Part shown: positions 27,256 through 35,887 of the stretch, one piece after another
Layout: each line of letters starts with the position of its first letter
Numbering within the stretch: the first letter of the stretch is position 1
Assembly: GCF_007988885.1 (NCBI RefSeq)
Contig: NZ_BJUZ01000002.1
Span: 558,001-622,000, forward strand
Origin: Gluconobacter wancherniae NBRC 103581
GTDB lineage: Bacteria > Pseudomonadota > Alphaproteobacteria > Acetobacterales > Acetobacteraceae
Direction of reading: 5' to 3'
DNA: 64,000 nucleotides
Position numbers and translations under genes: made by a program
The notes under the pieces: generated by a model
Databases searched by the model: none
What the model saw: the letters and a program-made list of their open reading frames with translations, nothing else
Told to the model about the DNA's origin: nothing

Positions 27256-28114
27256 TTTTACAATGTTTCAAAACCGTCCGATAACTTCAATTTCTGAGGA
27301 AATTACGCAAAAAAATAGTCTTTCCAGTGCATTTAAGACGCAGTTTATTGCTGTTGCGTCCGGAAAGGGCGGTGTTGGAAAAACTTGGTTTACTATTAGC
27401 CTTGCTCAACGTCTCGCACGGCAGGGACACAAAGTATTAATTTTCGATGGCGATTTCGGTCTGGCGAATGTCGACATTCAGTTAGGATTGATGCCTCAAT
27501 ATGATCTTGTCGATGTGCTCGGGCGCCGTATTGCACTTGGAGATGCAATTCAATCCTGTACTTTGGGGCAAGCAAAGTTTGACGTTTTACCAGGTAGGGC
27601 GGGTGTCCCGGCTGCGGCGGGTATCGATAGTGGTACCTTGAATGGCTTGCTAACGGCTCTGCGAAAAATGTCTAAATATGACGTGGTTTTGCTTGATTTA
27701 TGTGCAGGAATTGACCCGGTAACGAGGCACCTTTCTGCAATGTCTGATATTCTTCTTGCTGTAACTACGGAAGAGCCGACGGCTTTGACGGATGTTTACG
27801 CAGTGATGAAGCTCTACGCTCGTGATCGTGTACGTCTAGGTGAGAAATCTACTGACTGCAGGTTGGTTATCAATCAGGTATCTACTCATCGAAGTGGTCA
27901 GCAGACTTTCGACAAACTAGCCCAGGCCTGTAAAAATTTTCTTGGCTGGACTCCTGTGCTTGCTGGAATGATCAGAAAAGATACTCGCGTTCCTGCAGCT
28001 ATTCGAATGCAAAGCAGTATTCTGGTAACAACCCCCAATTCATTTGCGTCCGTTGATGTGGCACGGCTCGCTGATCGTTTGAATATTCCCGAGAATGCCA
28101 GTCTGGCATTCTGA
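27248..28114 (+). CDS. flhG: FlhG (FleN/YlxH) MinD-like ATPase, flagellar number regulator
   Basis: 288 residues from the ATG at 27248, which overlaps the flhF stop. Deviant Walker [10 protein letters not shown] at about 38-46 with the signature Lys, Walker A' VLIFDGDFGLANVDIQLGL, and VLLDLCAGID as switch II. FlhG sets flagellar number by acting on the FlhF GTPase. The roughly 30-residue N-terminal extension is where family members carry their FlhF-activating segment, though the usual DQAxxLR motif is not obvious. The pair suggests polar flagellation. Confidence 0.9.
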   Translation: MSDFTMFQNRPITSISEEITQKNSLSSAFKTQFIAVASGKGGVGKTWFTISLAQRLARQGHKVLIFDGDFGLANVDIQLGLMPQYDLVDVLGRRIALGDAIQSCTLGQAKFDVLPGRAGVPAAAGIDSGTLNGLLTALRKMSKYDVVLLDLCAGIDPVTRHLSAMSDILLAVTTEEPTALTDVYAVMKLYARDRVRLGEKSTDCRLVINQVSTHRSGQQTFDKLAQACKNFLGWTPVLAGMIRKDTRVPAAIRMQSSILVTTPNSFASVDVARLADRLNIPENASLAF

Positions 28115-28206
28115 ATTTTCCTGCTTGCGGGTATCGGGGTGAGGCTTACATCTGATCATTGCTTCGCCTATCGTTCAATTCTCTCGCCTTTTCAGCAGGA
28201 TTTACC

Positions 28207-29046
28207 ATGCGCGTTGCTCTGATTCAGATGAACCCAACGGACGATCTTGAGAGAAATCTTCTCCAAGCGGAGCAGCTTGTCAGTAAAGCCGTTCAGGATG
28301 GCAAGGCAGAATTAGTAGTTTTACCAGAGATGTGGAGTTGTCTAGGGGGCGCTTCTCAGACAAAGCAAAAATGTGCTGAACTGCTACCTGAGGTAAATGC
28401 TATTGGAGGCAAGATTTATAGTGCTCTCCAGAGTATGGCCCGGAAACATAAGGTGTGGGTTCATGGAGGTTCGATAGGTGAGAAGACGTCGCTTCATGGT
28501 GGCCTTCTTGCGAATACTTCTCTTGTCTTTGACTATTCGGGGAACGAGCAGGGGCGCTATCGAAAGATCCATCTTTTTGACGTTGTGACGCCGAATGGTG
28601 AGGGCTATCGCGAGAGTGATAGTTACGCTCCCGGCAGTGAGACACTGGTCATCAATGTTGATGGTGTCAAAGCGGGTCTGGCGATTTGTTATGATCTTCG
28701 TTTTCCTGAGCTTTTCCTGGAGCTTCGAAAAAAAAATGCGGAGCTGATCTTTTTGCCTGCAGCATTTACGCAACAAACTGGCGAAGCTCATTGGGAGATC
28801 ATGATCCGTGCACGAGCGATTGAAGCGCAGGCGTGGGTAGTGGCTTGTGGTACGACTGGGTGGCATGTGGATGCTCATGGCGAGCATCGCCAGACATACG
28901 GCAACTCCATGATCGTCAATCCATGGGGCGAAGTCGTGCTTAGAATGGGAGACGATCCAGGTTGGAGTGTTGCGGAACTGGATATGTCGATGGTGACGCG
29001 GGTGCGTGAGCGTATGCCGGTGCATGCAAACAGGCGTCTGGTCTAG
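28207..29046 (+). CDS. Carbon-nitrogen hydrolase, Nit1/Nit2-type (deaminated glutathione amidase-like)
   Basis: 279 residues from the ATG at 28207 (AGGA upstream). Nitrilase-superfamily amidase with the triad Glu41 (VLPEMWS), Lys120 (YRKIHLFD) and Cys161 (AICYDLRFPELF). The motifs match the Nit branch whose members hydrolyse deaminated glutathione and omega-amides. It ends 4 bp before the NAD kinase gene, suggesting an operon. Confidence 0.9.
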   Translation: MRVALIQMNPTDDLERNLLQAEQLVSKAVQDGKAELVVLPEMWSCLGGASQTKQKCAELLPEVNAIGGKIYSALQSMARKHKVWVHGGSIGEKTSLHGGLLANTSLVFDYSGNEQGRYRKIHLFDVVTPNGEGYRESDSYAPGSETLVINVDGVKAGLAICYDLRFPELFLELRKKNAELIFLPAAFTQQTGEAHWEIMIRARAIEAQAWVVACGTTGWHVDAHGEHRQTYGNSMIVNPWGEVVLRMGDDPGWSVAELDMSMVTRVRERMPVHANRRLV

Positions 29047-29050
29047 TTTT

Positions 29051-29809
29051 ATGAGAATAGCTTTTGCCGCTGCGGCAACAGATATCGCCCAGACTGCCTT
29101 ACATATGCTGTCTGCGCGTTACGGAAATGTCGCATTCGAAACGGCAGACATTGTAGTTAGTCTTGGTGGTGATGGCTTCATGTTGGAAACCCTTCACCGG
29201 GTACTAGGTCATAACATTCCGGTTTACGGCATTAATTACGGAACAATCGGTTTCCTGATGAATGTGCAAACCGAGGATGACCTGCGAGACAGATTGAGTA
29301 AGGCGCAGGCAACAGTACTTCACCCGCTACATATGGTGGCTACCACCGTTGATGGCCAGGTTCGGGAGGGACTTGGTTTTAACGATGTATTCCTATTTCG
29401 TCAGACAAGGCAGACGTCTCGTATTCGCATTGAAGTTGACGGTAAAATTCGTATGGAAGAACTGATTTGCGATGGGGTTATCGTCGCGACCCCTGCTGGT
29501 TCGACCGCTTATAATCTGTCTGCACACGGTCCTATCGTGCCGTTGAGTGCAAACATATTGCCCCTGACACCCATATCGGCTTTTCGACCACGTCGTTGGA
29601 GAGGGGCCTTGTTGCCTTCTACTGCGGTTGTACGCCTTACTTTAATGGATACCGATAAGCGTCCAACTGCGGCGGTGGCCGATTTTATGGAAATCAGGGA
29701 CGTGGCTGAGGTTGTGGTTCAGCAGGATCATCGCCGGGGTGCGACAATCCTGTTTGATCCGGACCATGGTCTATCGGAAAGAATTACAGCCGAGCAGTTT
29801 ATCGGCTGA
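29051..29809 (+). CDS. nadK: NAD kinase
   Basis: 252 residues from the ATG at 29051; upstream frames overlap the previous gene and are unlikely. Makes NADP+ from NAD+ and ATP. The GGDG motif (residues 39-42, catalytic Asp41), GINYGTIGFLMN and DGVIVATPAGSTAYNLSAHG are diagnostic. Convergent with the dehydrogenase gene, with a 3-bp gap. Confidence 0.96.
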   Translation: MRIAFAAAATDIAQTALHMLSARYGNVAFETADIVVSLGGDGFMLETLHRVLGHNIPVYGINYGTIGFLMNVQTEDDLRDRLSKAQATVLHPLHMVATTVDGQVREGLGFNDVFLFRQTRQTSRIRIEVDGKIRMEELICDGVIVATPAGSTAYNLSAHGPIVPLSANILPLTPISAFRPRRWRGALLPSTAVVRLTLMDTDKRPTAAVADFMEIRDVAEVVVQQDHRRGATILFDPDHGLSERITAEQFIG

Positions 29810-29812
29810 TTT

Positions 29813-30748
29813 TCAGATAACGGGTGTTAGTAAAGGGCGCCCCGCGAAGTGGGCAAGAAGGTTCTCGACCACCAGATTGCCCATCGCTGAGCGCGTTTCC
29901 TGTGTCGCTGATGCCTGATGCGCCTGAAGAACGGTGTTCTCCAGTGTGAAGAATGCGTCGTTAATATTGGGCTCGTTTTGAAAGACGTCCAACCCGGCGC
30001 CAGCGATTGTTCCTTCGCGTAGGGCTGAAATCAGCGCGTCTTCATCAACCACGCTGCCTCGTGAAATATTGATGAGAACACCATGGGGACCAAGTGCTTC
30101 CAGAATTGGCGCATTGACCATATTAGCGGACCGTGGGCCACCCGAAACGGCTAGTATGAGAATGTCGCACCATGCTGCGAGATTCTCCAAATCCGGTTCA
30201 AAGCGAAAACTACTTTCAGTTCGCGGCCGTGAATTGAAATATGCAATCTCGGTATTGAATGCTGCCGCGCGCTGCGCGATTGCCTGTCCGATATGCCCAA
30301 AGCCTGCGATGCCAACTTTCTGCCCGCCTATGGTGTGGGAAAGTCTGACGGGTTTCTTGGCCCATTCGCCTGAGCGCACAAATCTGTCGTTCGTAACGAT
30401 TTGACGCTTCACCGCCAGCATGAGGCCGATTGCCATGTCTGCGACATCATCAGACAAAAGTCCCGTCGTAGTCGCAACGCCAATTTTCCTACGACGCGCC
30501 TCATTCAGATCTATCTGGTCCGTCCCAACGCCATTTACGGAAATGACTTCAAGCTTTGGAAGCGCTGCCATAATATCCGGGGGGACACCAGGACCGCCTC
30601 CAGTTGTAACAGCACGTATTTTTTCTGCAATAGGCCTGAGAGATTCAAGGTTCTCGTAGCGATGTAGTGTGAAGGCGCTTGATAGACGCTGTATAACACT
30701 GTCGGGGAGCTGATCAATCAGCAGGATATCCGGGCGGTCACTGGTCAT
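29813..30748 (-). CDS. D-2-hydroxyacid dehydrogenase (glyoxylate/hydroxypyruvate reductase type)
   Basis: 311 residues from ATG at 30748, with GAGGAA about 7 nt upstream. NAD(P)-dependent D-isomer-specific dehydrogenase. Rossmann motif GFGHIGQAIAQRA, catalytic Arg in LINISRGSVVDEDAL, Glu in AGLDVFQNEP and His in VLQAHQASATQETR are present in the correct order. NSRPRTES after the second Rossmann strand suggests NADP preference (inference). Closest group is GhrB/HprA; exact substrate unknown. Confidence 0.88.
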   Translation of the reverse strand: MTSDRPDILLIDQLPDSVIQRLSSAFTLHRYENLESLRPIAEKIRAVTTGGGPGVPPDIMAALPKLEVISVNGVGTDQIDLNEARRRKIGVATTTGLLSDDVADMAIGLMLAVKRQIVTNDRFVRSGEWAKKPVRLSHTIGGQKVGIAGFGHIGQAIAQRAAAFNTEIAYFNSRPRTESSFRFEPDLENLAAWCDILILAVSGGPRSANMVNAPILEALGPHGVLINISRGSVVDEDALISALREGTIAGAGLDVFQNEPNINDAFFTLENTVLQAHQASATQETRSAMGNLVVENLLAHFAGRPLLTPVI

Positions 30749-30771
30749 CAGAATTTCCTCTAATGAAGTTG

Positions 30772-31242
30772 TCAGTCTTGAATGTCGTCCAGCATCTGCT
30801 CGGCCATTTTTGCACAAGCGGCGCTAACATCCTGCCATGTCGTTTCAAAGCCTGCATCGGGGCCATAATATGGATCAACGACATCCTTTCGTCCGCTGTG
30901 TGGCAGGAAGTCCAACATCAGGCAAAGTTTTGCCTTGCTTTCTAAAGGCTTCATTTTCTTTAAAAAAGAAAGATGAGATCGGTCCATGGCAATAATGTGA
31001 TCAAACCTTTGGAAATCATCCGGAGTGACCTGCCTTGCCCTCAATTGATCGACATTCAGCCCATGGCGAATTGCTGTCTTGCGGGCACGAGGGTCTGGTG
31101 GATCACCTGTATGCCAGCTTCCGGTTCCGGCGGAATCTATGTCGAGCAGTAAATTGCGCTGCTCCGCTTCATTGCGCATTGCAATTTCGGCCAAAGGAGA
31201 GCGGCAAATATTGCCTGTGCACACAAAAAGGAAGCTGCTCAT
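30772..31242 (-). CDS. Low-molecular-weight protein-tyrosine phosphatase
   Basis: 156 residues. The CX5R(S/T) loop is at Cys8-Arg14 in VCTGNICRS at the very N terminus, and the general-acid Asp lies in DPYYGPD near residue 122. These are all catalytic residues of the family. Its ATG overlaps the stop of the upstream AEC transporter by 4 bp. Bacterial relatives act on tyrosine kinases of polysaccharide export or on arsenate; nothing here decides the substrate. Confidence 0.93.
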   Translation of the reverse strand: MSSFLFVCTGNICRSPLAEIAMRNEAEQRNLLLDIDSAGTGSWHTGDPPDPRARKTAIRHGLNVDQLRARQVTPDDFQRFDHIIAMDRSHLSFLKKMKPLESKAKLCLMLDFLPHSGRKDVVDPYYGPDAGFETTWQDVSAACAKMAEQMLDDIQD

Positions 31243-32219
31243 GCGCCAGTAAGCCAGATGAAAAAGGACATGGTGACGATTGAACTCAAGGTGCCAAAGA
31301 ACAGGACGGATGCAACATCGCGCTCAAGGACACGATAACGCATAGCCACAATAACATTAATGGAGGCACTTGGGATCGCCATCGTCAGAACACTTTCCTG
31401 TAAGGTCAGTGTTGGAAGGTGCCATGCACGGGCTAGGCCATAAATGATCAGTGGGATCACTACATTTCGAATGCCAACAATAACGGCGACCAGCGGACTA
31501 AGGCGAACCTGACGCGTAAACAAAACGACACCGGATGCGAAAAGAGCAGCGCCGCCAGTGGCTCGCCCGAGCAGTTGCAGTGAGCCGCGAAGAAAAACAG
31601 GGAGATGCGCGCCTACGCTTACCAGAGCGAGCGCCATCATTGGAACCCAGACAACTGGCTCACGGCAGGAGTGCAAAAGGTGGCCGAGAAGTTCACGAAG
31701 CTCGCTTTTTCTCTCTTGTGACAGATCGCGTGCGCGCTGGGTCCCCTGATCATGCCCCATTAAAATCAGGGTGAGTGGTAATTGGATCAGGTTCATGGCC
31801 AAGGATGCGATAGAAATCGGCACTGAGCTGGGGGGGCCGAAAATTTGACCAAGCACTGGAATGCCGATGAACGGCACGGAAGGGCCGGTAATGGTCATGG
31901 CGATCAGGGCAGCTTCGCTATTGCGGCGCTTGAAAACCAGGCGAACAATAAAGAAGATTATCGCGTAGCCACCGACCATCGCCAGCAGGATCAGGCTGGC
32001 CAGTGGCCCTGCTGAAAATACCTGCGCACGTGGTGTGCTGAGAATTGAAACCAGAAGTTCCAGTGGCAGCGCATAAAGCATGACGAGGCGGATTAGAACG
32101 CCAGCCTGCTGGGAATCAAAATCGCGACGGAACGCCGCAAAATAGCCAAAAGCCAGCGTCACGAGGATTGGCAGGATGGACTGAATGATCGTAAGCGTCA
32201 GTGCAGGGGTGCTCGTCAT
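31239..32219 (-). CDS. AEC (auxin efflux carrier) family transporter
   Basis: 326-residue membrane protein with about ten helices in two blocks of five separated by a hydrophilic loop (roughly residues 155-180), the layout of MdcF/YfdV-type AEC carriers. GIPVLGQIFG in helix region four and AIPSASINVIVAMRY near the C terminus match family patterns. Substrate may be a dicarboxylate or related organic acid (inference). Translationally coupled to the phosphatase gene. Confidence 0.88.
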   Translation of the reverse strand: MTSTPALTLTIIQSILPILVTLAFGYFAAFRRDFDSQQAGVLIRLVMLYALPLELLVSILSTPRAQVFSAGPLASLILLAMVGGYAIIFFIVRLVFKRRNSEAALIAMTITGPSVPFIGIPVLGQIFGPPSSVPISIASLAMNLIQLPLTLILMGHDQGTQRARDLSQERKSELRELLGHLLHSCREPVVWVPMMALALVSVGAHLPVFLRGSLQLLGRATGGAALFASGVVLFTRQVRLSPLVAVIVGIRNVVIPLIIYGLARAWHLPTLTLQESVLTMAIPSASINVIVAMRYRVLERDVASVLFFGTLSSIVTMSFFIWLTGA

Positions 32220-32374
32220 GATGAGCTCATCTAGGGAGGCCTCGCAGAAATTTCATCTATCTCTCGTAACGAGTGGCTCTCGATCCGTCCAGATGATCGT
32301 GAATCATCATCGAATAGCTTTCACGGAACCGCTTCTGAAGCTTATACGTCATTTATGTAGGAGAGGGTGTCTTT

Positions 32375-32686
32375 ATGCAGTCTGTTTTCAATATCATATG
32401 TGGGTTTATTCTAGGGTTGTTGGGGATAATTCTGACAGGTTTCGTATTTATTGAAATGACGGCCCGCTCTCTTTTGACGAATGTCGGTATCCATGGTGCT
32501 GTTCAGACGATTGTACTTTCAGTCATTCTGCTTGGCCTGATCGTCGTATCGTTTCGTATTTTTGGAAGGCTTTTTGCCGTTCTATTGACCGCCGCGCTCC
32601 TGATTTTTCTGGTGCACGCAGTCATCGGGTTACCTCATTCCATCCAGATGCCTTTATCGGATTCAGGGGCGATAACATCTTTTTAA
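32375..32686 (+). CDS. Small membrane protein of unknown function
   Basis: 103 residues with three hydrophobic segments (about 5-28, 42-62 and 66-88) separated by short polar turns. A GGAG ribosome site is about 10 nt upstream of the ATG. No family was recognised. It stands alone between the AEC gene and the tRNA. Confidence 0.55.
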   Translation: MQSVFNIICGFILGLLGIILTGFVFIEMTARSLLTNVGIHGAVQTIVLSVILLGLIVVSFRIFGRLFAVLLTAALLIFLVHAVIGLPHSIQMPLSDSGAITSF

Positions 32687-32759
32687 GACGGTTCTGCTGG
32701 CCGCTATTCGGGGCTAGGGCCCTCATGCTGTTCGACGTTTAGCAAGAGTGCATGTTGTG

Positions 32760-33064
32760 TGGTGTCCGCGGGGGGATTCGAACCCTCGACCCCAGGATTC
32801 ATACCACTTCGGCTTTCGCCGCCAGGCCTCGTGAAAGGCGTGTTCGTGGTCTGGACTGTCTCTTCACCACAATCCGAAGATCAAGGTGTTGCCCGTACAG
32901 TCTCTACACCTTCTCTCCGCTATAGCGGAGGGCTTGGCTCGGGATTGGCACGGCTGCTGCCAGAGCGTTCCCCGAATTTGAGCAAATCCACCATGAAGTT
33001 TCCTGTCATGGCGCCCAATTAAACCTTAGGAATCCTGTGCTCTATCCTGCTGAGCTACGCGGAC
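32760..33064 (-). tRNA. tRNA-Arg(CCU) interrupted by a group I intron
   Basis: On the minus strand the 5' exon (33064-33028) reads acceptor GTCCGCG, D-arm GCTC...GAGC, anticodon stem CAGGA and loop TTCCT; the 3' exon (32799-32760) starts AATCCTG, giving the closing anticodon stem TCCTG, then the T-arm GAGGG-TTCGAAT-CCCCC, acceptor CGCGGAC, discriminator A and encoded CCA. Both seven-base acceptor strands pair perfectly. Spliced length is 77 nt with loop TTCCTAA, anticodon CCT. Confidence 0.93.
32800..33027 (-). ncRNA. Self-splicing group I intron in tRNA-Arg(CCU)
   Basis: 228-nt insertion exactly after the third anticodon base. The exon ends in U and the intron ends in G, as group I introns require. 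P1 can form from exon CCU plus intron AA with UUGGG, giving the diagnostic U-G wobble at the 5' splice site. A candidate P7 is GACTG (32898-32902) with CAGTC (32854-32858), the latter inside an S-like element AAGAGACAGTCC. A CTCCGC-TATA-GCGGAG hairpin suits P6. No homing endonuclease frame is present. Confidence 0.88.
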
Positions 33065-33402
33065 ACAACGAGGCATTGATATCTCGGTTACGTCCGTACT
33101 GCAAGATGCAACAATACGTGCGTTGCGGCCTGTTAATTCCATGCAGTGGAAAATAAAGCGTCAGACGATCGAATGTGCCTGAAGTGCATTACAGGTTTGC
33201 TTGAGGTGCTACATTGACGGCTTTTTCACGAAGCTTCAAAAATATTCTTAGTTAATTTTTAGGTTGCTGCTGAAACCTCGCAGGCTTCCAAATGTTCAGA
33301 GAGAATTCGCCTTCCAATTTTGAATTTAAGGTGAAATGCTAATCATTATTTCGGATTTTCTTCTAATAATTAAGTCTGCGCTGGATTGTGGGTCGGGCGT
33401 AG
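33065..33402. other. Intergenic region upstream of the SARP-like regulator
   Basis: About 340 bp with no credible gene. It contains the tRNA promoter on the minus strand and, at its right end, a Fur-like site. The DNA is A+T-rich from about 33210 onward. Confidence 0.5.
33332..33350. promoter_or_regulatory. Putative Fur box upstream of the SARP-like regulator
   Basis: TGAAATGCTAATCATTATT matches the classical 19-bp Fur consensus at 14 of 19 positions by direct count, with an intact TAATCATTAT right part. It lies about 260 bp before the regulator start and 53 bp before a small upstream frame. Confidence 0.4.
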
Positions 33403-33612
33403 ATGAGTGCGGTCGGGAATGTTAAGCAGGTGGCTGGATTGAGTAAAGGTATCGGTTTCATTTTGCTATTGGGACCTTTTGAAAAATTTTCCCATTTTAT
33501 CAGTGATTTGATGTTCGGTTTTTCGCAATTTCGAGCTCTGGTGTTGATTGGTTTCTGTGCTGTGTCCGCTCCATGCTTTCATGAACTTCGCTTTTTTGGG
33601 GGGGCACTGTAA
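33403..33612 (+). CDS. Possible small upstream frame overlapping the regulator start
   Basis: 69-codon frame with an aromatic, partly hydrophobic product. Its TAA shares a base with the regulator ATG (TAATG). There is no good ribosome site, and no family is recognised. The overlap is what makes it worth listing; it may well be non-coding leader sequence. Confidence 0.2.
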   Translation: MSAVGNVKQVAGLSKGIGFILLLGPFEKFSHFISDLMFGFSQFRALVLIGFCAVSAPCFHELRFFGGAL

Positions 33613-35741
33613 TGCTCGATATCGGTGTGCAGACTGCGCGGCAAGCGGACCCCACGCTTCTACGTCTTACGCTCTTCGGAAGAATGGAAGCGCGTACACT
33701 GACTGGTGAAAGTGTTCTTCCAATCGGTGGAAAAACGCGTGCGCTTCTGGCTATTCTGGCTCTCTCTGACCGGAAGCCAGTATTGCGTTCCCGCCTCTCT
33801 GAACTTTTATGGAGTCGGCGCCCCGAAGAAATGGCGCGTGCGTCCCTTCGGCAGGATATACATCGACTTTTGGATGCACTCAGCCCGTTGGGTGTGGACG
33901 TTATCGACGTTCAACGACATACCCTCTCGCTGAAACCGGCTTTGACGTCTGTGGATGCCGAGCGTGTGTTGACGGCGAACAGCCGTACACTGGGAGGCCT
34001 GCTTCCCCCGGATCTTCTGCTGCTTGGCGAGCTAAACGGTATAGATCCGGCTTTTGACGAGTGGATTGATCAGCAGCGAGAGCGGATCACCCTTCATATA
34101 AAAGGCGTGTGTGAAACTCGTCTTAGGGAACTGCGGGACCCGGATCAGATTGATACTGAGGCCGAGCGTCTTCTTTTGATGGATGAACTGAATGATACCG
34201 CCTGGAGAGCGCGCATTCAGGCAGCTTTATCCAGAGGCGATCACGCGCGCGCTGGCGCTATCGCCGAAAATCTTCTGAAAGCGTTTGAACGTCAGCCAGA
34301 TCGTGTGCCGGCCGCTCAGACTCAAGCGCTGATTAACCGGGTTCTACTCCCACGAGAGCCAGGCGATGCTGCGGATGTGTTTCAAGAAGAAATGCTCCCA
34401 GGACAGTTTGTCGGTGGGGCGGATAGCTCGGCGAGCTATTCGTCTTTGGTTCACGATTTAGGGGGGGTAAATCAGCAGAAACAAGACGTACTCCTGATTG
34501 CGAACAAGAACGGAGCTGAATATTTTGCCAGCAGTCTTGCTTCCGTTCTGTTCCTGACTTTTGCTGCTGACGCAGAGTGTGTTGAACACGCAAGGGAACT
34601 GGCAGAAACCCTTGAATTATTACTTGTCGATCTGGGGTTGATCAGTGTTCTGACGACACCGTCAGGCTACACGCCAGATGCTATCAATCCCATGCAGTCT
34701 TATCAGGGGATGGGAGCTGATTATCTGGTGAGCGGCACCCTGCGTCCTGCGATGGGGGGCGCGAAGCCAAGGCTCGTGCTGCGAGTTCTGGATGTTCGCG
34801 AAAACGCTGCGATCATCTGGGGAACGCATTGCGAGATAGAAGTCGTGGATTTGGCGCATACGAGAGTGATGCTGTCCGCTGCAGCTCAGTCCATTAAGTG
34901 GGGAATTGTTCTGGCCGAGGCGCGCAGGAGCTGGAATCTGCCGAGGGGTAATCTGTCCCCGCTGGGATGTGGTGTTCGCGCATTTCTTCTCATGATGAAC
35001 CGGGATGGTCGTACTTTTTCCGAGATCGAACAACTGCTTGAACATGCCCGCCGGAAGGATGGGCAACAGGCATTTATTCCAATGCTGCAGTCCTTGTTTT
35101 TTTACGGCCGATCTGTCTGTGACTGGAGCATAGAAGAGGATCGTTGCCAGCAGAATGCCTTGGATGCAGCACGAGCCGTCATTGCTCTCATGCCATATCA
35201 GAAAGTCTATCTGCCAATGCTGGCGGCTGCCCTTTATCTTAACCCGAAAACACAAGGGCAGGCTAAATCTGTTTTCGCGTCTTTCATGGAAGACGCCCCC
35301 TCTGACGAAGTTATTCTTTACACGATCGGTTATTATTTCTGCACGACAATGGAGTGCCTGCTTGCAGGACGGATGGCGGATGCGCTGCTGGAGATTGAGA
35401 AGGTTCGTCTGAGCCCGTGCCGCTCCCCGTTATACGCGCTCCTTGATCCTTTTTTCATGTTGATCAGTGTTCTGGCAGGGGAGGGGCGCAAGGTTGTTGA
35501 GAGCGGGCGTATGCTGGCCGGAATGTACCCTCATTCCTCCGGTTGTCTGGTTCCATACCTTGTCGCCCTGGTTACTGAAGGCGGGGATTCTGGCGAGATC
35601 GACGCCGTAAGGACACATCTCTTGTCGTTCTCGTCATCTTTGACGGTAGGGCGCGTGATGCGTCGGCTTGAATACCTGCCAAGCCCCCAGCGGGTGTTGA
35701 TTGAAAACGCACTCCGGCAGGCTGGGCTTCCCGAAACCTGA
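33612..35741 (+). CDS. SARP/BTAD-type transcriptional regulator with TolB-like module
   Basis: 709 residues. N-terminal OmpR-like winged-helix domain (residues about 15-105; LFGRMEARTLTGESVLPIGGKTRALLAIL, RSRLSELLWSRRPEEMARASLRQDIHRLL) as in SARP activators, followed by a helical bacterial transcriptional activator/TPR-like domain (about 110-225). The middle (about 290-430) has the MGADYLVSGTLRP and VLDVRENAAIIWGT pattern of the TolB-like module of adenylate-cyclase/CadC-type regulators. The C-terminal 270 residues look like helical repeats. Cytoplasmic; target genes unknown. A GGGG-rich ribosome site precedes the ATG. Confidence 0.75.
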   Translation: MLDIGVQTARQADPTLLRLTLFGRMEARTLTGESVLPIGGKTRALLAILALSDRKPVLRSRLSELLWSRRPEEMARASLRQDIHRLLDALSPLGVDVIDVQRHTLSLKPALTSVDAERVLTANSRTLGGLLPPDLLLLGELNGIDPAFDEWIDQQRERITLHIKGVCETRLRELRDPDQIDTEAERLLLMDELNDTAWRARIQAALSRGDHARAGAIAENLLKAFERQPDRVPAAQTQALINRVLLPREPGDAADVFQEEMLPGQFVGGADSSASYSSLVHDLGGVNQQKQDVLLIANKNGAEYFASSLASVLFLTFAADAECVEHARELAETLELLLVDLGLISVLTTPSGYTPDAINPMQSYQGMGADYLVSGTLRPAMGGAKPRLVLRVLDVRENAAIIWGTHCEIEVVDLAHTRVMLSAAAQSIKWGIVLAEARRSWNLPRGNLSPLGCGVRAFLLMMNRDGRTFSEIEQLLEHARRKDGQQAFIPMLQSLFFYGRSVCDWSIEEDRCQQNALDAARAVIALMPYQKVYLPMLAAALYLNPKTQGQAKSVFASFMEDAPSDEVILYTIGYYFCTTMECLLAGRMADALLEIEKVRLSPCRSPLYALLDPFFMLISVLAGEGRKVVESGRMLAGMYPHSSGCLVPYLVALVTEGGDSGEIDAVRTHLLSFSSSLTVGRVMRRLEYLPSPQRVLIENALRQAGLPET

Positions 35742-35887
35742 TATCGTCACGAGATGTATCTACGGAGACGCTTGGCCTTCCCGTGTGTGCAGGATATGTT
35801 ATGGCACATGTTCATATCGCCGGTGTCAGGCCTCGCCAGTCTGCCTCCTTGCTCGTGATCGGCCCCGGCGCGGCCCGCAGGACCACC

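Noticed and set aside
32759-33022. Plus-strand frame across the tRNA, possibly a homing endonuclease
   Set aside because: It lies on the opposite strand, begins within the tRNA acceptor arm and shows no LAGLIDADG, GIY-YIG or HNH motif.
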